Assembly (NCBI RefSeq): GCF_900091555.1
Contig: NZ_FMCX01000003.1
Span: 620,001-684,000, forward strand
From: Micromonospora mirobrigensis
GTDB lineage: Bacteria > Actinomycetota > Actinomycetes > Mycobacteriales > Micromonosporaceae
Reading direction: 5' to 3'
DNA length: 64,000 bases
The notes below the pieces were generated by a model. It worked only from the letters and a program-made list of their open reading frames with translations, was not told the DNA's origin and did not search any database. The stretch's first letter is position 1; each line of letters starts with the position of its first letter. The position numbers and the translations under genes are program-made. Of the stretch, positions 1 to 15,842 are shown one piece after another.

Positions 1-724
1 TCTCCTCGACGGAGATCTCCTCGCCCTCCAGGTACTTCTCCATCACCGCGTCGTCGACGTCGGCCAGGGTCTCCATGAGCTTCTCGCGCCACTCGTTCGC
101 GGAGTCGACCAGGTCGGCCGGGATCTCCTCGATCGCGTAGTCCTCACCCTTCTGGGTCTCCCCGCGCCAGGTGAGCGCCTTCATGTTGACCAGGTCCACG
201 ACGCCGATGTGGTCGCCCTCGAGCCCGATCGGGATCTGGAGCACCAGCGGGGTGGCGTTCAGCCGGTCGATCATCATCTGCACGCAGCGGAAGAAGTCGG
301 CGCCGGTCCGGTCGAGCTTGTTGACGAAGCACATCCGGGGGACGTCGTACTTGTCGGCCTGGCGCCAGACGTTCTCCGTCTGCGGCTCCACGCCGGCGAC
401 ACCGTCGTAGACCGCGACCGCACCGTCGAGCACCCGCAGCGAACGCTCGACCTCGACCGTGAAGTCGACGTGGCCGGGCGTGTCGATGATCTGGATCGTG
501 TGGCCCTTCCACTCACACTTGGTAGCAGCGGAGGTGATGGTGATACCACGCTCCTGCTCCTGCTCCATCCAGTCCATGACGGCGGCGCCCTCGTGGACCT
601 CACCGATCTTGTACGTGATACCGGTGTAGAAGAGGATCCGCTCGGTGGTCGTGGTCTTACCGGCATCGATGTGCGCCATGATGCCGATGTTGCGTACGTT
701 GGCGAGCGCGTCTGCGGCGGCCAC
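1..724 (-). CDS. fusA: Elongation factor G, N-terminal part (truncated by window edge)
   Basis: Translocation GTPase of the ribosome, cytoplasmic. The first 241 residues are present; the rest lies beyond the left edge. The G1 P-loop AHIDAGKT is at residues 17-24, the G3 motif DTPGH at 81-85 and the G4 motif NKLD at 135-138, all as in bacterial EF-G. The start is a GTG (722-724) that gives the usual N-terminus leading into [14 protein letters not shown]; no ATG fits in this frame nearby. It is third in the str operon after rpsL and rpsG, with a 75-base gap from rpsG that holds a strong hairpin. tuf would be expected next, outside the window. Confidence 0.97.
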   Translation of the reverse strand, partial: MAAADALANVRNIGIMAHIDAGKTTTTERILFYTGITYKIGEVHEGAAVMDWMEQEQERGITITSAATKCEWKGHTIQIIDTPGHVDFTVEVERSLRVLDGAVAVYDGVAGVEPQTENVWRQADKYDVPRMCFVNKLDRTGADFFRCVQMMIDRLNATPLVLQIPIGLEGDHIGVVDLVNMKALTWRGETQKGEDYAIEEIPADLVDSANEWREKLMETLADVDDAVMEKYLEGEEISVEE

Positions 725-764
725 TTCAATCCCTACTTATCGTCGTCTCGACACAACTGGTGGC

Positions 765-793
765 GGTTCCGGCGCCGGTCCGGCGCCGGAACC
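765..793 (-). promoter_or_regulatory. Intercistronic hairpin between rpsG and fusA
   Basis: Perfect 13-base inverted repeat with a GTC loop: arms GGTTCCGGCGCCG at 765-777 and its complement at 781-793. It starts directly after the rpsG stop (800) on the transcribed strand and has no U-run after it. It could be a partial terminator, an RNA-processing site or a translational element tuning fusA relative to rpsG; the sequence does not decide. Confidence 0.55.
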
Positions 794-799
794 AGGGTG

Positions 800-1270
800 T
801 TACCAGCGGTAGTGCGCGAAGGCCTTGTTGGACTCCGCCATCTTGTGCGTGTCCTCGCGCCGCTTGACGGCGGCACCCAGACCGTTGCTCGCGTCGAGCA
901 GCTCGTTCATCAGCCGCTCGATCATGGTCTTCTCGCGACGGGCCTTGGAGTAGGTCACCAGCCAGCGCAGACCGAGAGTGGTCGCGCGGGCCGGGCGAAC
1001 CTCGACCGGCACCTGGTAGGTCGCGCCACCGACACGGCGGCTGCGGACCTCGAGGGTCGGCTTGACGTTGTCCATCGCCCGCTTGAGGGTGACGACCGGG
1101 TCGGTGCCGCTCTTCTCGCGGCAGCCCTCCAGGGCGGCGTACACGATGCGCTCGGCGAGCTGACGCTTGCCGCGCAGCAGGATCTTGTTCACCAGCTGGG
1201 TGACCAGGGGCGAGTTGTACACCGGGTCAGCGACCAGCGGCTTCCGCGGAGCGGGTCCCTTACGCGGCAT
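800..1270 (-). CDS. rpsG: 30S ribosomal protein S7
   Basis: Primary 16S rRNA-binding protein that nucleates assembly of the 30S head. It has 156 residues, the normal bacterial length, beginning [12 protein letters not shown] and ending in the typical KAFAHYRW. The reading frame stays open 60 bases upstream of this ATG, but the S7 N-terminus and the one-base spacing from the rpsL stop (1272) fix the start at 1270. It is the second gene of the str operon, translationally coupled to rpsL by proximity. Confidence 0.98.
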   Translation of the reverse strand: MPRKGPAPRKPLVADPVYNSPLVTQLVNKILLRGKRQLAERIVYAALEGCREKSGTDPVVTLKRAMDNVKPTLEVRSRRVGGATYQVPVEVRPARATTLGLRWLVTYSKARREKTMIERLMNELLDASNGLGAAVKRREDTHKMAESNKAFAHYRW

Positions 1271-1271
1271 G

Positions 1272-1646
1272 TCAGCTCTTCTCCTTCTTCGCGCCGTAAC
1301 GGCTGCGAGCCTGCTTGCGGTTGCGGACACCCTGGGTGTCCAGCGAACCGCGGACGATCTTGTACCGCACGCCGGGGAGGTCCTTCACCCGGCCGCCGCG
1401 GACGAGCACGATCGAGTGCTCCTGCAGGTTGTGACCCACGCCGGGGATGTAGGCGGTCACCTCGATCTGGCTGCTGAGCTTGACACGCGCGACCTTGCGG
1501 AGCGCCGAGTTCGGCTTCTTGGGGGTGGTGGTGTACACGCGGGTGCACACACCCCGCCGCTGGGGGGACCCCTTCAGGGCCGGGGTCTTGGTCTTGGTCG
1601 TCTTGGCCTGTCGGCCCTTTCGGACCAGCTGCTGAATGGTGGGCAC
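1272..1646 (-). CDS. rpsL: 30S ribosomal protein S12
   Basis: Decoding-centre protein of the small subunit, 124 residues, full length. The streptomycin-determining segments read [10 protein letters not shown] and [12 protein letters not shown], so the lysines equivalent to E. coli K42 and K87 are wild type and no streptomycin-resistance substitution is visible. It is the first gene of the str operon. The long upstream region holds a near-consensus housekeeping promoter about 305 bases before the ATG. Confidence 0.98.
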   Translation of the reverse strand: MPTIQQLVRKGRQAKTTKTKTPALKGSPQRRGVCTRVYTTTPKKPNSALRKVARVKLSSQIEVTAYIPGVGHNLQEHSIVLVRGGRVKDLPGVRYKIVRGSLDTQGVRNRKQARSRYGAKKEKS

Positions 1647-2119
1647 CGGGTTTCTCCGCTCCCTTCGGCCGCTGCGAAGCGGCCGCGCCGTCTGCTCTAG
1701 CCGGCCGGATGGACGGCTCTCCTACATTCCAACCAGGGCCACCTCACGGCGGTCCCAGTACCCGCGGTCGGGCGTGTCGCCCGGATCGCGGCCCGATGTC
1801 CTCGCTTGCGCGGGTCACCGGATTTCTGTCACCGGCACGCGGAGCACCGCGCGCCGGGTCTTGGGGCCTGTGTCGTGCTGCCGCTCGATCACCGGTGGAA
1901 CCGGGTCCAGCGCACGCACGAGTTGCCCGGGCAAGCCCGGGCACAAGGGGAAAGAGTACCTACCACAGCCGCACAGGTCAAAACGGAACGGCTCGAGTGG
2001 GCTGCGTCGCAGCCCCCGTTGCCTCATCCCTCGTCCCCGTACGCCCACGATGGGCACCTACAGCGTCAAGTGTACCGGCTCACCCGACGAGCGACCGCTC
2101 GGCCCCGGAGCGACCGCCG
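1647..2119. other. 473-base intergenic region: str operon leader and promoter
   Basis: No gene seen. On the minus strand it contains the rpsL promoter at 1953-1981 and about 300 bases of probable leader. The 3' end of the gene at 2120-2986 points into it. Longer open frames cross it on both strands, but they lack ribosome sites and family resemblance and are explained by GC content. Confidence 0.6.
1953..1981 (-). promoter_or_regulatory. Promoter of the rpsL-rpsG-fusA operon
   Basis: On the minus strand TTGACC (1976-1981), a 17-base spacer and TACTCT (1953-1958) form a close match to the actinobacterial housekeeping consensus TTGACN-17/18-TANNNT. It lies upstream of rpsL with a leader of about 300 bases. 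It was called from the motif only; the transcription start was not measured. Confidence 0.65.
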
Positions 2120-2986
2120 TCACGCGAACTGCAACGCCAGGGCCAGCAGCAGGCCGAGCAGGCTCAGCCCGACCCCGACGGCACCGCAGGTCAGCCCGGC
2201 CCGGGCCAGGCCACGGCCGGAGAACCGGACCTCCGGCGGCGAGACCGGCCGGCGGATCTGCCGCAGCGCCAGCAGCCCCGTCACGATCCCGGCCGTCCCG
2301 GCGATCGTCCCGAGCACGGTGAACGCGCCGGCCGCCCAGGCGCCGCCGCCCCAGCTCCGCCCGCCGATGCCGAAACAGAGCACCAGCACGGAGATCAGGA
2401 TCGACACCACGCCGACGCCCAGCGACGCGGTGGCCAGGCCGGAGGTGACCGGCGCGACGTCCAGGTGGACCACGCCGAAGGGCGTACCGGGAACCGGGGC
2501 GACCCGCTTCGGCGGCCGGACCGGCTCCCGCGGCGGCCGGGGACCACCGCCCCAGCCGGGCTGCGCCCCGGCCGGCGGCCACCCCGGGGCGTGCGGGGCC
2601 GCCGCCGCGGCCCAACCGGACCCGGGCTGCGCCGCACCACCTGGCCAACCGGACCCGGGCTGCGCCGCACCCCCTGGCCACCCGAACTGGGGCTGCGCCG
2701 CTCCCCCGGTCCGATCCGGGGCGGGGGTGCCCGGTGCGACGGGCGGGGCGGGGGCGCCCCACGGGTTCGCCGCCGGCATCGGGGCCGGCGCGGGCCAGGG
2801 GCTCGAGCCGGACACCGGGGCGGACGGCGCGGAGACGGGTGGCGGGGCGTACCCGACGGAGCTGGTCTCCGGGGGCAGGCTGGCCGGCTCCTCCCAGCGC
2901 GAGCCGGGCCGGTCGGGATCGGGCGGCCCGGCGGCCCGGCCGGGACCTCCCGGGTCACCCTCCGCCGGTGGCACCGGTTCCGTCAC
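2120..2986 (-). CDS. Proline/glycine-rich DUF4190-like membrane protein
   Basis: 288 residues. The first about 180 are low-complexity Pro/Ala/Gly/Trp-rich and probably cytoplasmic, with tandem copies of an 11-residue unit GGAAQPGSGWP. The last about 100 hold three hydrophobic segments with glycine-rich turns, like DUF4190 membrane domains. The start is GTG at 2986 behind GGAGGAGGGG. The tail ends at a hydrophobic LALALQFA. Function unknown. Similar proline-rich plus small-membrane-domain proteins are common in actinobacteria and are often linked to envelope or cell-division machinery, but nothing here shows that. The neighbour at 3092-3472 looks like a shorter relative. Confidence 0.8.
   Translation of the reverse strand: MTEPVPPAEGDPGGPGRAAGPPDPDRPGSRWEEPASLPPETSSVGYAPPPVSAPSAPVSGSSPWPAPAPMPAANPWGAPAPPVAPGTPAPDRTGGAAQPQFGWPGGAAQPGSGWPGGAAQPGSGWAAAAAPHAPGWPPAGAQPGWGGGPRPPREPVRPPKRVAPVPGTPFGVVHLDVAPVTSGLATASLGVGVVSILISVLVLCFGIGGRSWGGGAWAAGAFTVLGTIAGTAGIVTGLLALRQIRRPVSPPEVRFSGRGLARAGLTCGAVGVGLSLLGLLLALALQFA
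2605..2705 (-). repeat. In-gene tandem repeat, about 33-base unit, three copies
   Basis: Three imperfect 33-base units inside the DUF4190-like gene each encode a version of GGAAQPGSGWP, the first reading with PQFGW. Because the unit is a multiple of three, copy-number change would keep the frame. Confidence 0.7.
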
Positions 2987-3091
2987 GAGCCCCTCCTCCA
3001 GTCACACCCACCGCCCACGCGACGGACACCGGCCAGGCTACCGCCGCGGCGCCCGCCGGCCGGGCCCACCGGAGAAACGATCCACCGGGGG

Positions 3092-3472
3092 TCAGTCCAT
3101 GTTCGGCGCGTAGTCGTGCCCGAACGGCGCGTCCGCCATCCGCACCACGCCGATCACCACCGCGGTCACCACGGCCACCGCGCAGAGCACCAGCCCGATC
3201 CAGGCCAGCCGCTCGCCCCGGCGCAGCCAGGCGGCGCCGGTCAGGAACCCGCCCGAGGCGTACGCCTCCCGCCGGGCCTGCCGGGACAGCTGGAGCGCGA
3301 TCGTCGCGGGCACCACCCCGCCGACGAAGAGCCCGGTCAACGCCGCGATCAGCCCCAACGCGAAGACCGCCCGGGCCTTCGTCGCCCGGGCCGGATCCGG
3401 GTCCAGGGGGTGGCGGGTGCCGGCGTACCCGAGGGGCACCTGTCCGGGCGCGGTCGTCATGCCCTCCATCAT
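3092..3472 (-). CDS. Small DUF4190-like membrane protein
   Basis: 126 residues. A short polar N-terminus with Pro/Gly is followed by a hydrophobic segment near 34-57, a charged loop containing SRQARREAYASGG, and a second hydrophobic segment near 90-112; the C-terminus is polar. The arrangement and the LSRQARR-type loop resemble DUF4190 proteins. The start at 3472 has GGGAGA six bases upstream; an in-frame ATG at 3460 is possible. It follows the rpoC terminator on the same strand, so it is probably transcribed separately from rpoBC. Role unknown. Confidence 0.75.
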   Translation of the reverse strand: MMEGMTTAPGQVPLGYAGTRHPLDPDPARATKARAVFALGLIAALTGLFVGGVVPATIALQLSRQARREAYASGGFLTGAAWLRRGERLAWIGLVLCAVAVVTAVVIGVVRMADAPFGHDYAPNMD

Positions 3473-3500
3473 GCCTGTTCTCCCCCGACCCAGGAGACGA

Positions 3501-3532
3501 CGAAGCCCCCGGCCGATGGGCCGGGGGCTTCG
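3501..3532 (-). terminator. Terminator of the rpoBC operon
   Basis: Perfect 14-base stem (CGAAGCCCCCGGCC and its complement) with a GATG loop, 14 bases past the rpoC stop. There is no U-run, which is usual for actinobacterial terminators. Confidence 0.85.
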
Positions 3533-3545
3533 TTCGTGGCAATGC

Positions 3546-7460
<3,915 letters not shown>

Positions 7461-7537
7461 TATGTCCCCTATGTCGTCGTCTTTACAGCTAAATCATGGG
7501 CGGGGTTGGGGGCCGGCCGGCCCCCAACCCACACCAC

Positions 7538-10969
<3,432 letters not shown>

Positions 10970-11096
10970 GATGCGTCCTTCCGAGGACCGGTGCTGCAGA
11001 ACGGCTGGTACGCGTGCACTCCAATGACCCCACCAGAATTATCCGTAAACGGACATTTCCGAGCAGGGGTCAAGTCGGAAGGCAGCGCAAACTAGC

Positions 11097-11125
11097 AGTG
11101 TAGCCGAGAGGCTAACCGCTGTCCA
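11097..11125 (-). promoter_or_regulatory. Promoter of rpoB-rpoC
   Basis: Minus-strand TGGACA (11120-11125), 17-base spacer, TACACT (11097-11102): one mismatch from the TTGACA-type -35 and a good actinobacterial -10. It predicts a leader of roughly 120 bases before the TTG start. This would let rpoBC be expressed apart from rplJL. Confidence 0.7.
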
Positions 11126-11451
11126 GTCCACCCCGCAGGTCGTTGCGGAACTTGCCTCGGAGCCCCTCAGAACGGGGCCTGCCGGGCCGCTCGGAACGCA
11201 ACGTTCCTGTCGGGCCGCTCGGGTCGCGAAGCGGCGTGGTGCCGCTGCCATTACCCAAGAGGTGGCCGTTGCAAGCGCGGAAGGTCTTGCTGGTGTCAGC
11301 GTGCCTGGCAGCGTGCTCCCGCGTCAAGGGCCGGTCTCGGCTCGCCGGGGTCTTTCCCTCCGGCGGACTACCGCCACGGGCCCCCCGACCGCTCCACGCC
11401 GACGACAGCCGCCCTGCTCAGGCCGTTGCTCACCGTGTCGTAACAACCACA

Positions 11452-11485
11452 GCGGGCGGTGACCCGTTCCCGGATCACCGCCCGC
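11452..11485 (-). terminator. Terminator or attenuator after rplL
   Basis: 11-base perfect stem (GCGGGCGGTGA and complement) with a 12-base loop, 58 bases past the rplL stop on the minus strand. In many bacteria a partial terminator here sets the ratio of L7/L12 to RNA polymerase. Confidence 0.65.
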
Positions 11486-11543
11486 CACGAACGCGGTGTG
11501 CCCCGACTCACGTGAGCCGGACACGCGTCAGGTCAACGCAAGG

Positions 11544-11930
11544 TCACTTGAGGGTGACCTTGGCGCCCTCGCCCTCGAGCTTGGCCTTGGCCTTGTCGGC
11601 GGTCTCCTTGTTGGCCTTCTCCAGGATGGCCTTCGGAGCGGCCTCGACCAGGTCCTTGGCCTCCTTGAGGCCCAGGCCGGTCAGCTCACGCACGACCTTG
11701 ATGACCTGGATCTTCTTGCCGCCGTCAGCCTCGAGGATGACGTCGAACTCGTCCTTCTCCTCCTCGGCCGGGGCGGCCGGGCCGGCGGCGCCGCCGGCGG
11801 CGGCAACGGCGACCGGAGCGGCCGCGGTGACCTCGAAGGTCTCCTCGAACTGCTTCACGAACTCGGAGAGCTCGATCAGCGTCATCTCCTTGAACGCGTC
11901 GAGCAGCTCGTCGGTGCTGAGCTTCGCCAT
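11544..11930 (-). CDS. rplL: 50S ribosomal protein L7/L12
   Basis: Stalk protein of the large subunit that recruits translational GTPases; it dimerises and binds L10. 128 residues: N-terminal dimerisation helices (1-35), an Ala/Gly/Pro hinge (37-58) and the C-terminal domain with [14 protein letters not shown]. It is 54 bases downstream of rplJ in the usual rplJL pair. Confidence 0.98.
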   Translation of the reverse strand: MAKLSTDELLDAFKEMTLIELSEFVKQFEETFEVTAAAPVAVAAAGGAAGPAAPAEEEKDEFDVILEADGGKKIQVIKVVRELTGLGLKEAKDLVEAAPKAILEKANKETADKAKAKLEGEGAKVTLK

Positions 11931-11984
11931 GTCTGGCGTCCTTTCCTGAAACTGTTAGGTAAGAATCTGGTGCGCCGGGGGGCC

Positions 11985-12533
11985 TCAGGCCGCCTCGGCG
12001 CCCTCCTGCTCGCGCTTCTTGTCCGCCAGGGCGGCCGCCGCACGGGCGGCCTTGGAGAGCGGAGCCTGGAACAGGGCCGCGGCCTTGCTCAGGTTGCCCT
12101 TCATGGCGCCGGCCAGCTTGGCCAGCAGCACCTCACGGGACTCCAGGTCGGCAAGCTTCGTGACCTCGGCCGCGGAAATGGCCCTGCCCTCGAAGACGCC
12201 GCCCTTGATGACGAGCTTCGGGTTGGCCTTCGCGAAGTCGCGAAGGCCCTTCGCCGCCTCGACGACGTCGCCCGAAACGAAAGTCAGCGCGGTAGGACCG
12301 GTGAACAGCTCGTCGAGGCCGGAGATGCCCGCGTCGCTCGCCGCACGCTTCGCCAGCGTGTTCTTCGCGACGGTGTAGCTGGTCTCCTTGCCGAGCGAGC
12401 GCCGCAGCTGGGTGAGCTGGGAAACCGTCAGACCGCGGTACTCGGTCAACACCGTGGCACCGGAGTTACGGAAGCTCTCGGTCAGCTCAGCGACGGCCGT
12501 GGCCTTGTCGGACCGGATCGGCTTGTCCGCCAT
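11985..12533 (-). CDS. rplJ: 50S ribosomal protein L10
   Basis: Stalk base protein that anchors L7/L12 dimers to 23S rRNA. 182 residues from ATG 12533, starting [20 protein letters not shown]. The frame is open further upstream, but that extension lies in the L10 leader and has no L10 similarity. The alanine-rich C-terminal helix binds L7/L12. A structured leader with a terminator hairpin precedes it. Confidence 0.97.
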   Translation of the reverse strand: MADKPIRSDKATAVAELTESFRNSGATVLTEYRGLTVSQLTQLRRSLGKETSYTVAKNTLAKRAASDAGISGLDELFTGPTALTFVSGDVVEAAKGLRDFAKANPKLVIKGGVFEGRAISAAEVTKLADLESREVLLAKLAGAMKGNLSKAAALFQAPLSKAARAAAALADKKREQEGAEAA

Positions 12534-12785
12534 GTCCCTCCTCTCTCGTTGCTCGAGGCTGGTCACCGTCGACGAGCGGTGGCTCGCGACGGTGGCGGAG
12601 GCGACGCGACAACGAGAAAAGCCCCGGCGCAGGGCGCACGGGGCGAGGGCCGGCCGGTCGCATCGCGGTCGGTGGACCGCGGGTGACACAGCCGAGTTTC
12701 GCTTACCGCCCTGCGCGGGTCGCCCGTCATCGCGGGACCTTCGACCGTGCCGGAGCACGGTGACCAGCGGTCTCTGGGTGGAACT
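12534..12785 (-). promoter_or_regulatory. Probable L10 leader (autoregulatory 5' region of rplJL)
   Basis: The 5' leader of rplJ, about 250 bases, without a credible gene. Near its 5' end, on the minus strand, CCAGAGACCGCTGGTCACC (12756-12774 region) resembles the L10(L12)4-binding segment of Firmicute/actinobacterial L10 leaders, followed further on by GCGCAGGGCGGTAAGC. A terminator hairpin with a U-run lies downstream (12615-12642). The layout suits transcription attenuation by excess L10. A covariance-model search would settle it. Confidence 0.5.
12615..12642 (-). terminator. Attenuator terminator in the rplJ leader
   Basis: On the minus strand GCCCCG-T-GCGC-CCT-GCGC-CGGGGC forms a 10-pair stem with one bulge and a 3-base loop, directly followed by TTTTCTCGTT. 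A U-run is rare among the terminators in this window, which argues for a dedicated attenuator about 80 bases before the rplJ start. Confidence 0.7.
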
Positions 12786-12865
12786 TCGAGCAGAAGGTTA
12801 CGCGACACGGCGCGTGATCGCCAAATCGCCCTCGAAGTGCGCCCGGTCACCGCGCCGGGCCGCCG

Positions 12866-13555
12866 TCAGGGACGAACCCGTCGCCACCGGAGGTAGCCGG
12901 CCAGCACCACCGCCGTCCAGGCCACCGCCCACGCCGACAGGAGTCCGCCGGTGGCCGGCGCCACTCCCCCGCCCAGCGCCCGGGCGGTCGCCAGCAGCGG
13001 CGGCACCAGCCAGGGCACCGCCGAGCCGCTCAACCCCAGCGCCAGGGTGCCGACCGCGCCGAGGGCCAGCACCGCGACGCCGTACCCGGCGGAACCGGTC
13101 ACGGCCCGGCTGGCCAGGGCGCCGAGCGCCACCGCGGGCGGCAGGGCGAGCAGGTGCGCCCAGAGGCCCAGGGCCAGCCCCACCGGCAACGACTGCTCCC
13201 CGGCTCCCGACGGGGCAACCACCCCGCCCACCAGCCACGGGAAGACCAGCGCCACGGCCACCGTGCCGGCGCCGGCAAGGGCCGCCGCCAGCAGCCCGGC
13301 CGCGCGTTCCCGGGCCGGGCCGACCAGCACCAGGGCCAGCCGGCGCTGCACGTCCGGCTCGACGTCGAGCAGGATCTTGGTCTGCCAGGCCAGCACCGGG
13401 AAGAGCACCACGGCCGAGACGCCGTACGCCTCCGCCGGCCGGGCCCGGCCGCCGCCGTACAGCACGGCGAGGGCGAGCAGGCCGGCGAGGAGCGGGGCCA
13501 GCGCCCGGCCGGTACGCAGGAAGCCGGCCAGCCGCATCCGGACCAGGCCGCTCAC
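12866..13555 (-). CDS. ABC transporter permease-type membrane protein
   Basis: 229 residues with about six hydrophobic segments and short polar loops, for example LAPLLAGLLALAVLYGGG and VVLFPVLAWQTKILL near the N-terminus. It has no substrate-binding or ATPase motif. GTG start at 13555 overlaps the stop of the ATPase gene by four bases, so the two are translationally coupled and very probably form one exporter, like ABC-2 type systems. Substrate unknown. It is the downstream gene of a pair inserted between rplA and rplJ. Confidence 0.8.
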   Translation of the reverse strand: MSGLVRMRLAGFLRTGRALAPLLAGLLALAVLYGGGRARPAEAYGVSAVVLFPVLAWQTKILLDVEPDVQRRLALVLVGPARERAAGLLAAALAGAGTVAVALVFPWLVGGVVAPSGAGEQSLPVGLALGLWAHLLALPPAVALGALASRAVTGSAGYGVAVLALGAVGTLALGLSGSAVPWLVPPLLATARALGGGVAPATGGLLSAWAVAWTAVVLAGYLRWRRVRP

Positions 13556-14337
13556 CGGGCCGCCACCTCACCTGGGGTCGCCGGGGCGTCGGGCGGGGAG
13601 GAGTCGGTGCGTACCCGCAGGACGTGGTGGCCGTCGGCGCGCAACCGGGCGACGGTGCCCGCCACCCGCGCTGCCGGCACCGAGACCTCGACCACCGCGT
13701 GCGCCGCCGCCGGCGCGACGGCCGGCGGCTCGGTGCCGACCGTGCCGTCCGCGACCGTCCACCGGGCGGCGCCCGGCAGTCGGACCGTCTCCCCGCGGTG
13801 GTCGCTGACCAGCACCGAGCCGCCCGCCGCGAGCACCTCGTCGACCAGGCCGGGGACCAGCTCGCGGGCCGCCGCGTCCAGCCCCTCCCACGGCTCGTCG
13901 AGCACCAGCAGGCCGGGGCGGCGGAGCATCGCCTGGGCCAGGCCGACCTTCTGCGCCGTCCCCTTGGACAGCTCGGCCAGCCGGACACCCCGGAACCGGG
14001 TCAGGCCCAGCCGTTCCGTCCAGCGGTCCACCGCCGCGGCCGTGTCGGTCGCCGGCAGGCCGGCAGCCCGTCCCATGGCGGTGAGATAGGCGGTCACGGT
14101 GAACGGCTGGTCCGCGGGGAAGCGCTCCGGCACCCAGCCCACCCGCCGGGGACGGTCGAGCACCCGGCCCCGGGTCGGGCTGAGCACGCCGGCGGCGAGT
14201 TGCAGCAGGGTGGACTTGCCGGCGCCGTTCCGGCCCAGCACCACCGCCACCTCGCCCGGGTCGATGGACACCGCCGCCGCCCGCAGCACCCAGGGGCCGC
14301 CACGCCGGTACCGGAGCCAGACGTCCTCCACTCGCAT
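13552..14337 (-). CDS. ABC transporter ATP-binding protein
   Basis: 261 residues from ATG 14337 (a TTG 18 bases further upstream is possible). Walker A GRNGAGKST, signature LSKGTAQKVGLAQAM (the usual LSGGQ reads LSKGT), Walker B LLVLDEP followed by WEGLD, and switch histidine in SDHRG. After the NBD comes a tail of about 60 residues ending in a Pro/Ala-rich stretch, perhaps a regulatory extension. It is coupled by a four-base overlap to the permease gene. The substrate cannot be read from the sequence. Confidence 0.88.
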   Translation of the reverse strand: MRVEDVWLRYRRGGPWVLRAAAVSIDPGEVAVVLGRNGAGKSTLLQLAAGVLSPTRGRVLDRPRRVGWVPERFPADQPFTVTAYLTAMGRAAGLPATDTAAAVDRWTERLGLTRFRGVRLAELSKGTAQKVGLAQAMLRRPGLLVLDEPWEGLDAAARELVPGLVDEVLAAGGSVLVSDHRGETVRLPGAARWTVADGTVGTEPPAVAPAAAHAVVEVSVPAARVAGTVARLRADGHHVLRVRTDSSPPDAPATPGEVAAR

Positions 14338-14366
14338 CCCGTGAGCGTGCCACAACCGGCAGACGG

Positions 14367-14400
14367 AAGGGGCCCCGCCACAACCGTGGCGGGGCCCCTT
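14367..14400 (-). terminator. Terminator after rplK-rplA
   Basis: Perfect 15-base stem (AAGGGGCCCCGCCAC and complement), AACC loop, 15 bases after the rplA stop. It separates the rplKA unit from the ABC transporter pair. Confidence 0.85.
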
Positions 14401-14415
14401 CGCGGGAGGCGGCGC

Positions 14416-15132
14416 TCAGCCCTCGGCGCCGGTCTCCTGGAAGTTCTTGACCACCTTCGGGTCGACCGGGACGCCCGGGCCCATGGTGGTGGTCAGGGTG
14501 ACCTTCTTCAGGTACGTGCCCTTGGCCGCCGACGGCTTGGCGCGGAGCACCTCGTCGAGGACGGCGGCGTAGTTCTCGATCAGCTGGGTCTCGCCGAACG
14601 AGGCCTTGCCGATGATCAGGTGCAGGTTGGAGTGCTTGTCCACCCGGAAGGTGATCTTGCCGCCCTTGATGTCCTGAACGGCCTTGGTGACGTCCATGGT
14701 CACCGTGCCCGTCTTCGGGTTCGGCATCAGGCCGCGCGGGCCCAGGATCCGCGCGATCCGGCCGATCTTGGCCATCTGGTCCGGGGTGGCGATCGCCGCG
14801 TCGAAGTCCAGCCAACCGCCCTGGATCCGGGCGACCAGCTCGTCGGTGCCCACCTCGTCGGCACCGGCGGCGGCGGCCTCCTCGGCCTTCGCGCCGGCGG
14901 CGAACACGATCACGCGGGCGGTCTTGCCGGTGCCGTGCGGCAGGTTGACCACGCCGCGGACCATCTGGTCCGCCTTGCGGGGGTCGACGCCGAGGCGCAT
15001 CGCGACCTCGACCGTGGCGTCGAACTTGACGTTGGTGGTCTCCTTGGCCAGCTTGACGGCCTCGGCGGGGGTGTACAGCTTCGACCGGTCGATGACGTCG
15101 GCGGCCTTGCGGTAGCTCTTGCTGCGCTGCAT
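14416..15132 (-). CDS. rplA: 50S ribosomal protein L1
   Basis: L1-stalk protein that helps release deacylated tRNA and often represses its own operon. 238 residues from ATG 15132, with AGGAG ten bases upstream; the N-terminus [15 protein letters not shown] is typical. The core motif [20 protein letters not shown] is present. It follows rplK by 82 bases and ends at a strong terminator. Confidence 0.98.
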   Translation of the reverse strand: MQRSKSYRKAADVIDRSKLYTPAEAVKLAKETTNVKFDATVEVAMRLGVDPRKADQMVRGVVNLPHGTGKTARVIVFAAGAKAEEAAAAGADEVGTDELVARIQGGWLDFDAAIATPDQMAKIGRIARILGPRGLMPNPKTGTVTMDVTKAVQDIKGGKITFRVDKHSNLHLIIGKASFGETQLIENYAAVLDEVLRAKPSAAKGTYLKKVTLTTTMGPGVPVDPKVVKNFQETGAEG

Positions 15133-15214
15133 TTCTCGATACTCCTGTGGTTGCTGGCGGGCCGCGGCGACCGCGCGCCCTCCCACGAACTGATCTGAAG
15201 GAAGGTGGACGACG

Positions 15215-15646
15215 TCAGTCGTTGACGACGATGCCCATCGACCGGGCGGTGCCGGCGATGATCTTCGCAGCCTGGTCCACGTCGTTGGCGTTGAGGTCGA
15301 CCATCTTCTTCTCGGCGATCTCGCGCACCTGGGTCATGGTGACCGAGCCGACCTTGTCCTTCTGCGGGACGCCGGAGCCCTTGTCCACGCCGGCGGCCTT
15401 GAGCAGCAGCCGGGCGGCGGGCGGGGTCTTCAGGACGAAGGTGAAGGTCCGGTCCTCGTACACGCTGATCTCGGCGGGGACGATGTCGCCCCGCTGGGAC
15501 TCGGTCTGCGCGTTGTACGACTTGCAGAACTCCATGATGTTCACGCCGTGCTGACCGAGCGCCGGGCCGACCGGCGGAGCCGGGGTGGCCTGGCCGGCCT
15601 TCAGCTGAAGCGTGAACGTCTTGACGAGCTTCTTCTTCGGAGGCAT
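15215..15646 (-). CDS. rplK: 50S ribosomal protein L11
   Basis: GTPase-centre protein, target region of thiostrepton-type antibiotics. 143 residues from ATG 15646, beginning [18 protein letters not shown] with the proline-rich [13 protein letters not shown] that contacts thiopeptides. The frame continues 51 bases upstream without L11 similarity. The 196-base gap to nusG holds the nusG terminator hairpin and a TAGAAT -10-like box without a clear -35, so rplKA may have its own start. Confidence 0.98.
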   Translation of the reverse strand: MPPKKKLVKTFTLQLKAGQATPAPPVGPALGQHGVNIMEFCKSYNAQTESQRGDIVPAEISVYEDRTFTFVLKTPPAARLLLKAAGVDKGSGVPQKDKVGSVTMTQVREIAEKKMVDLNANDVDQAAKIIAGTARSMGIVVND

Positions 15647-15798
15647 GTCACTTCCTGGGGCTTGGAACTGGGATATGTGCCGGCCGCGGGCGCGCACGGT
15701 CAGCGCGATGCGACAGCGGCGACATTCTAGGGTAGCGCAGCGTCCGGCCGCCCCGTCCGCCGAGGCCCGTCGAAGCTGCGGCGGGCCCGGAACGAGTA

Positions 15799-15832
15799 CG
15801 CCGGCGGCGGGCTGGACAGCCCTCCGCCGGCG
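15799..15832 (-). terminator. Terminator-like hairpin after nusG
   Basis: Arms CGCCGGCGG (15799-15807) and CCGCCGGCG (15824-15832) with an inner GGGCT/AGCCC pairing, ten bases past the nusG stop on the minus strand; no U-run. Confidence 0.6.
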
Positions 15833-15842
15833 AACCGGAACG

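Larger units (their letters stand above)
10970..11543. other. 574-base intergenic region: rplL terminator and rpoB promoter/leader
   Basis: No gene is supported here. Reading on the minus strand it holds the hairpin after rplL (11452-11485), the rpoB promoter (11097-11125) and about 120 bases of rpoB leader ending in the ribosome site for the TTG start. Frames crossing it on either strand have no family resemblance. Confidence 0.65.

Noticed and set aside
12563..12850. 95-codon minus-strand frame upstream of rplJ
   Set aside because: It falls in the structured L10 leader, lacks a ribosome site and would run through the attenuator hairpin.
13183..14355. Possible biosynthetic cluster around the ABC transporter
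   Set aside because: Only the ATPase and permease are found; flanking genes are ribosomal.
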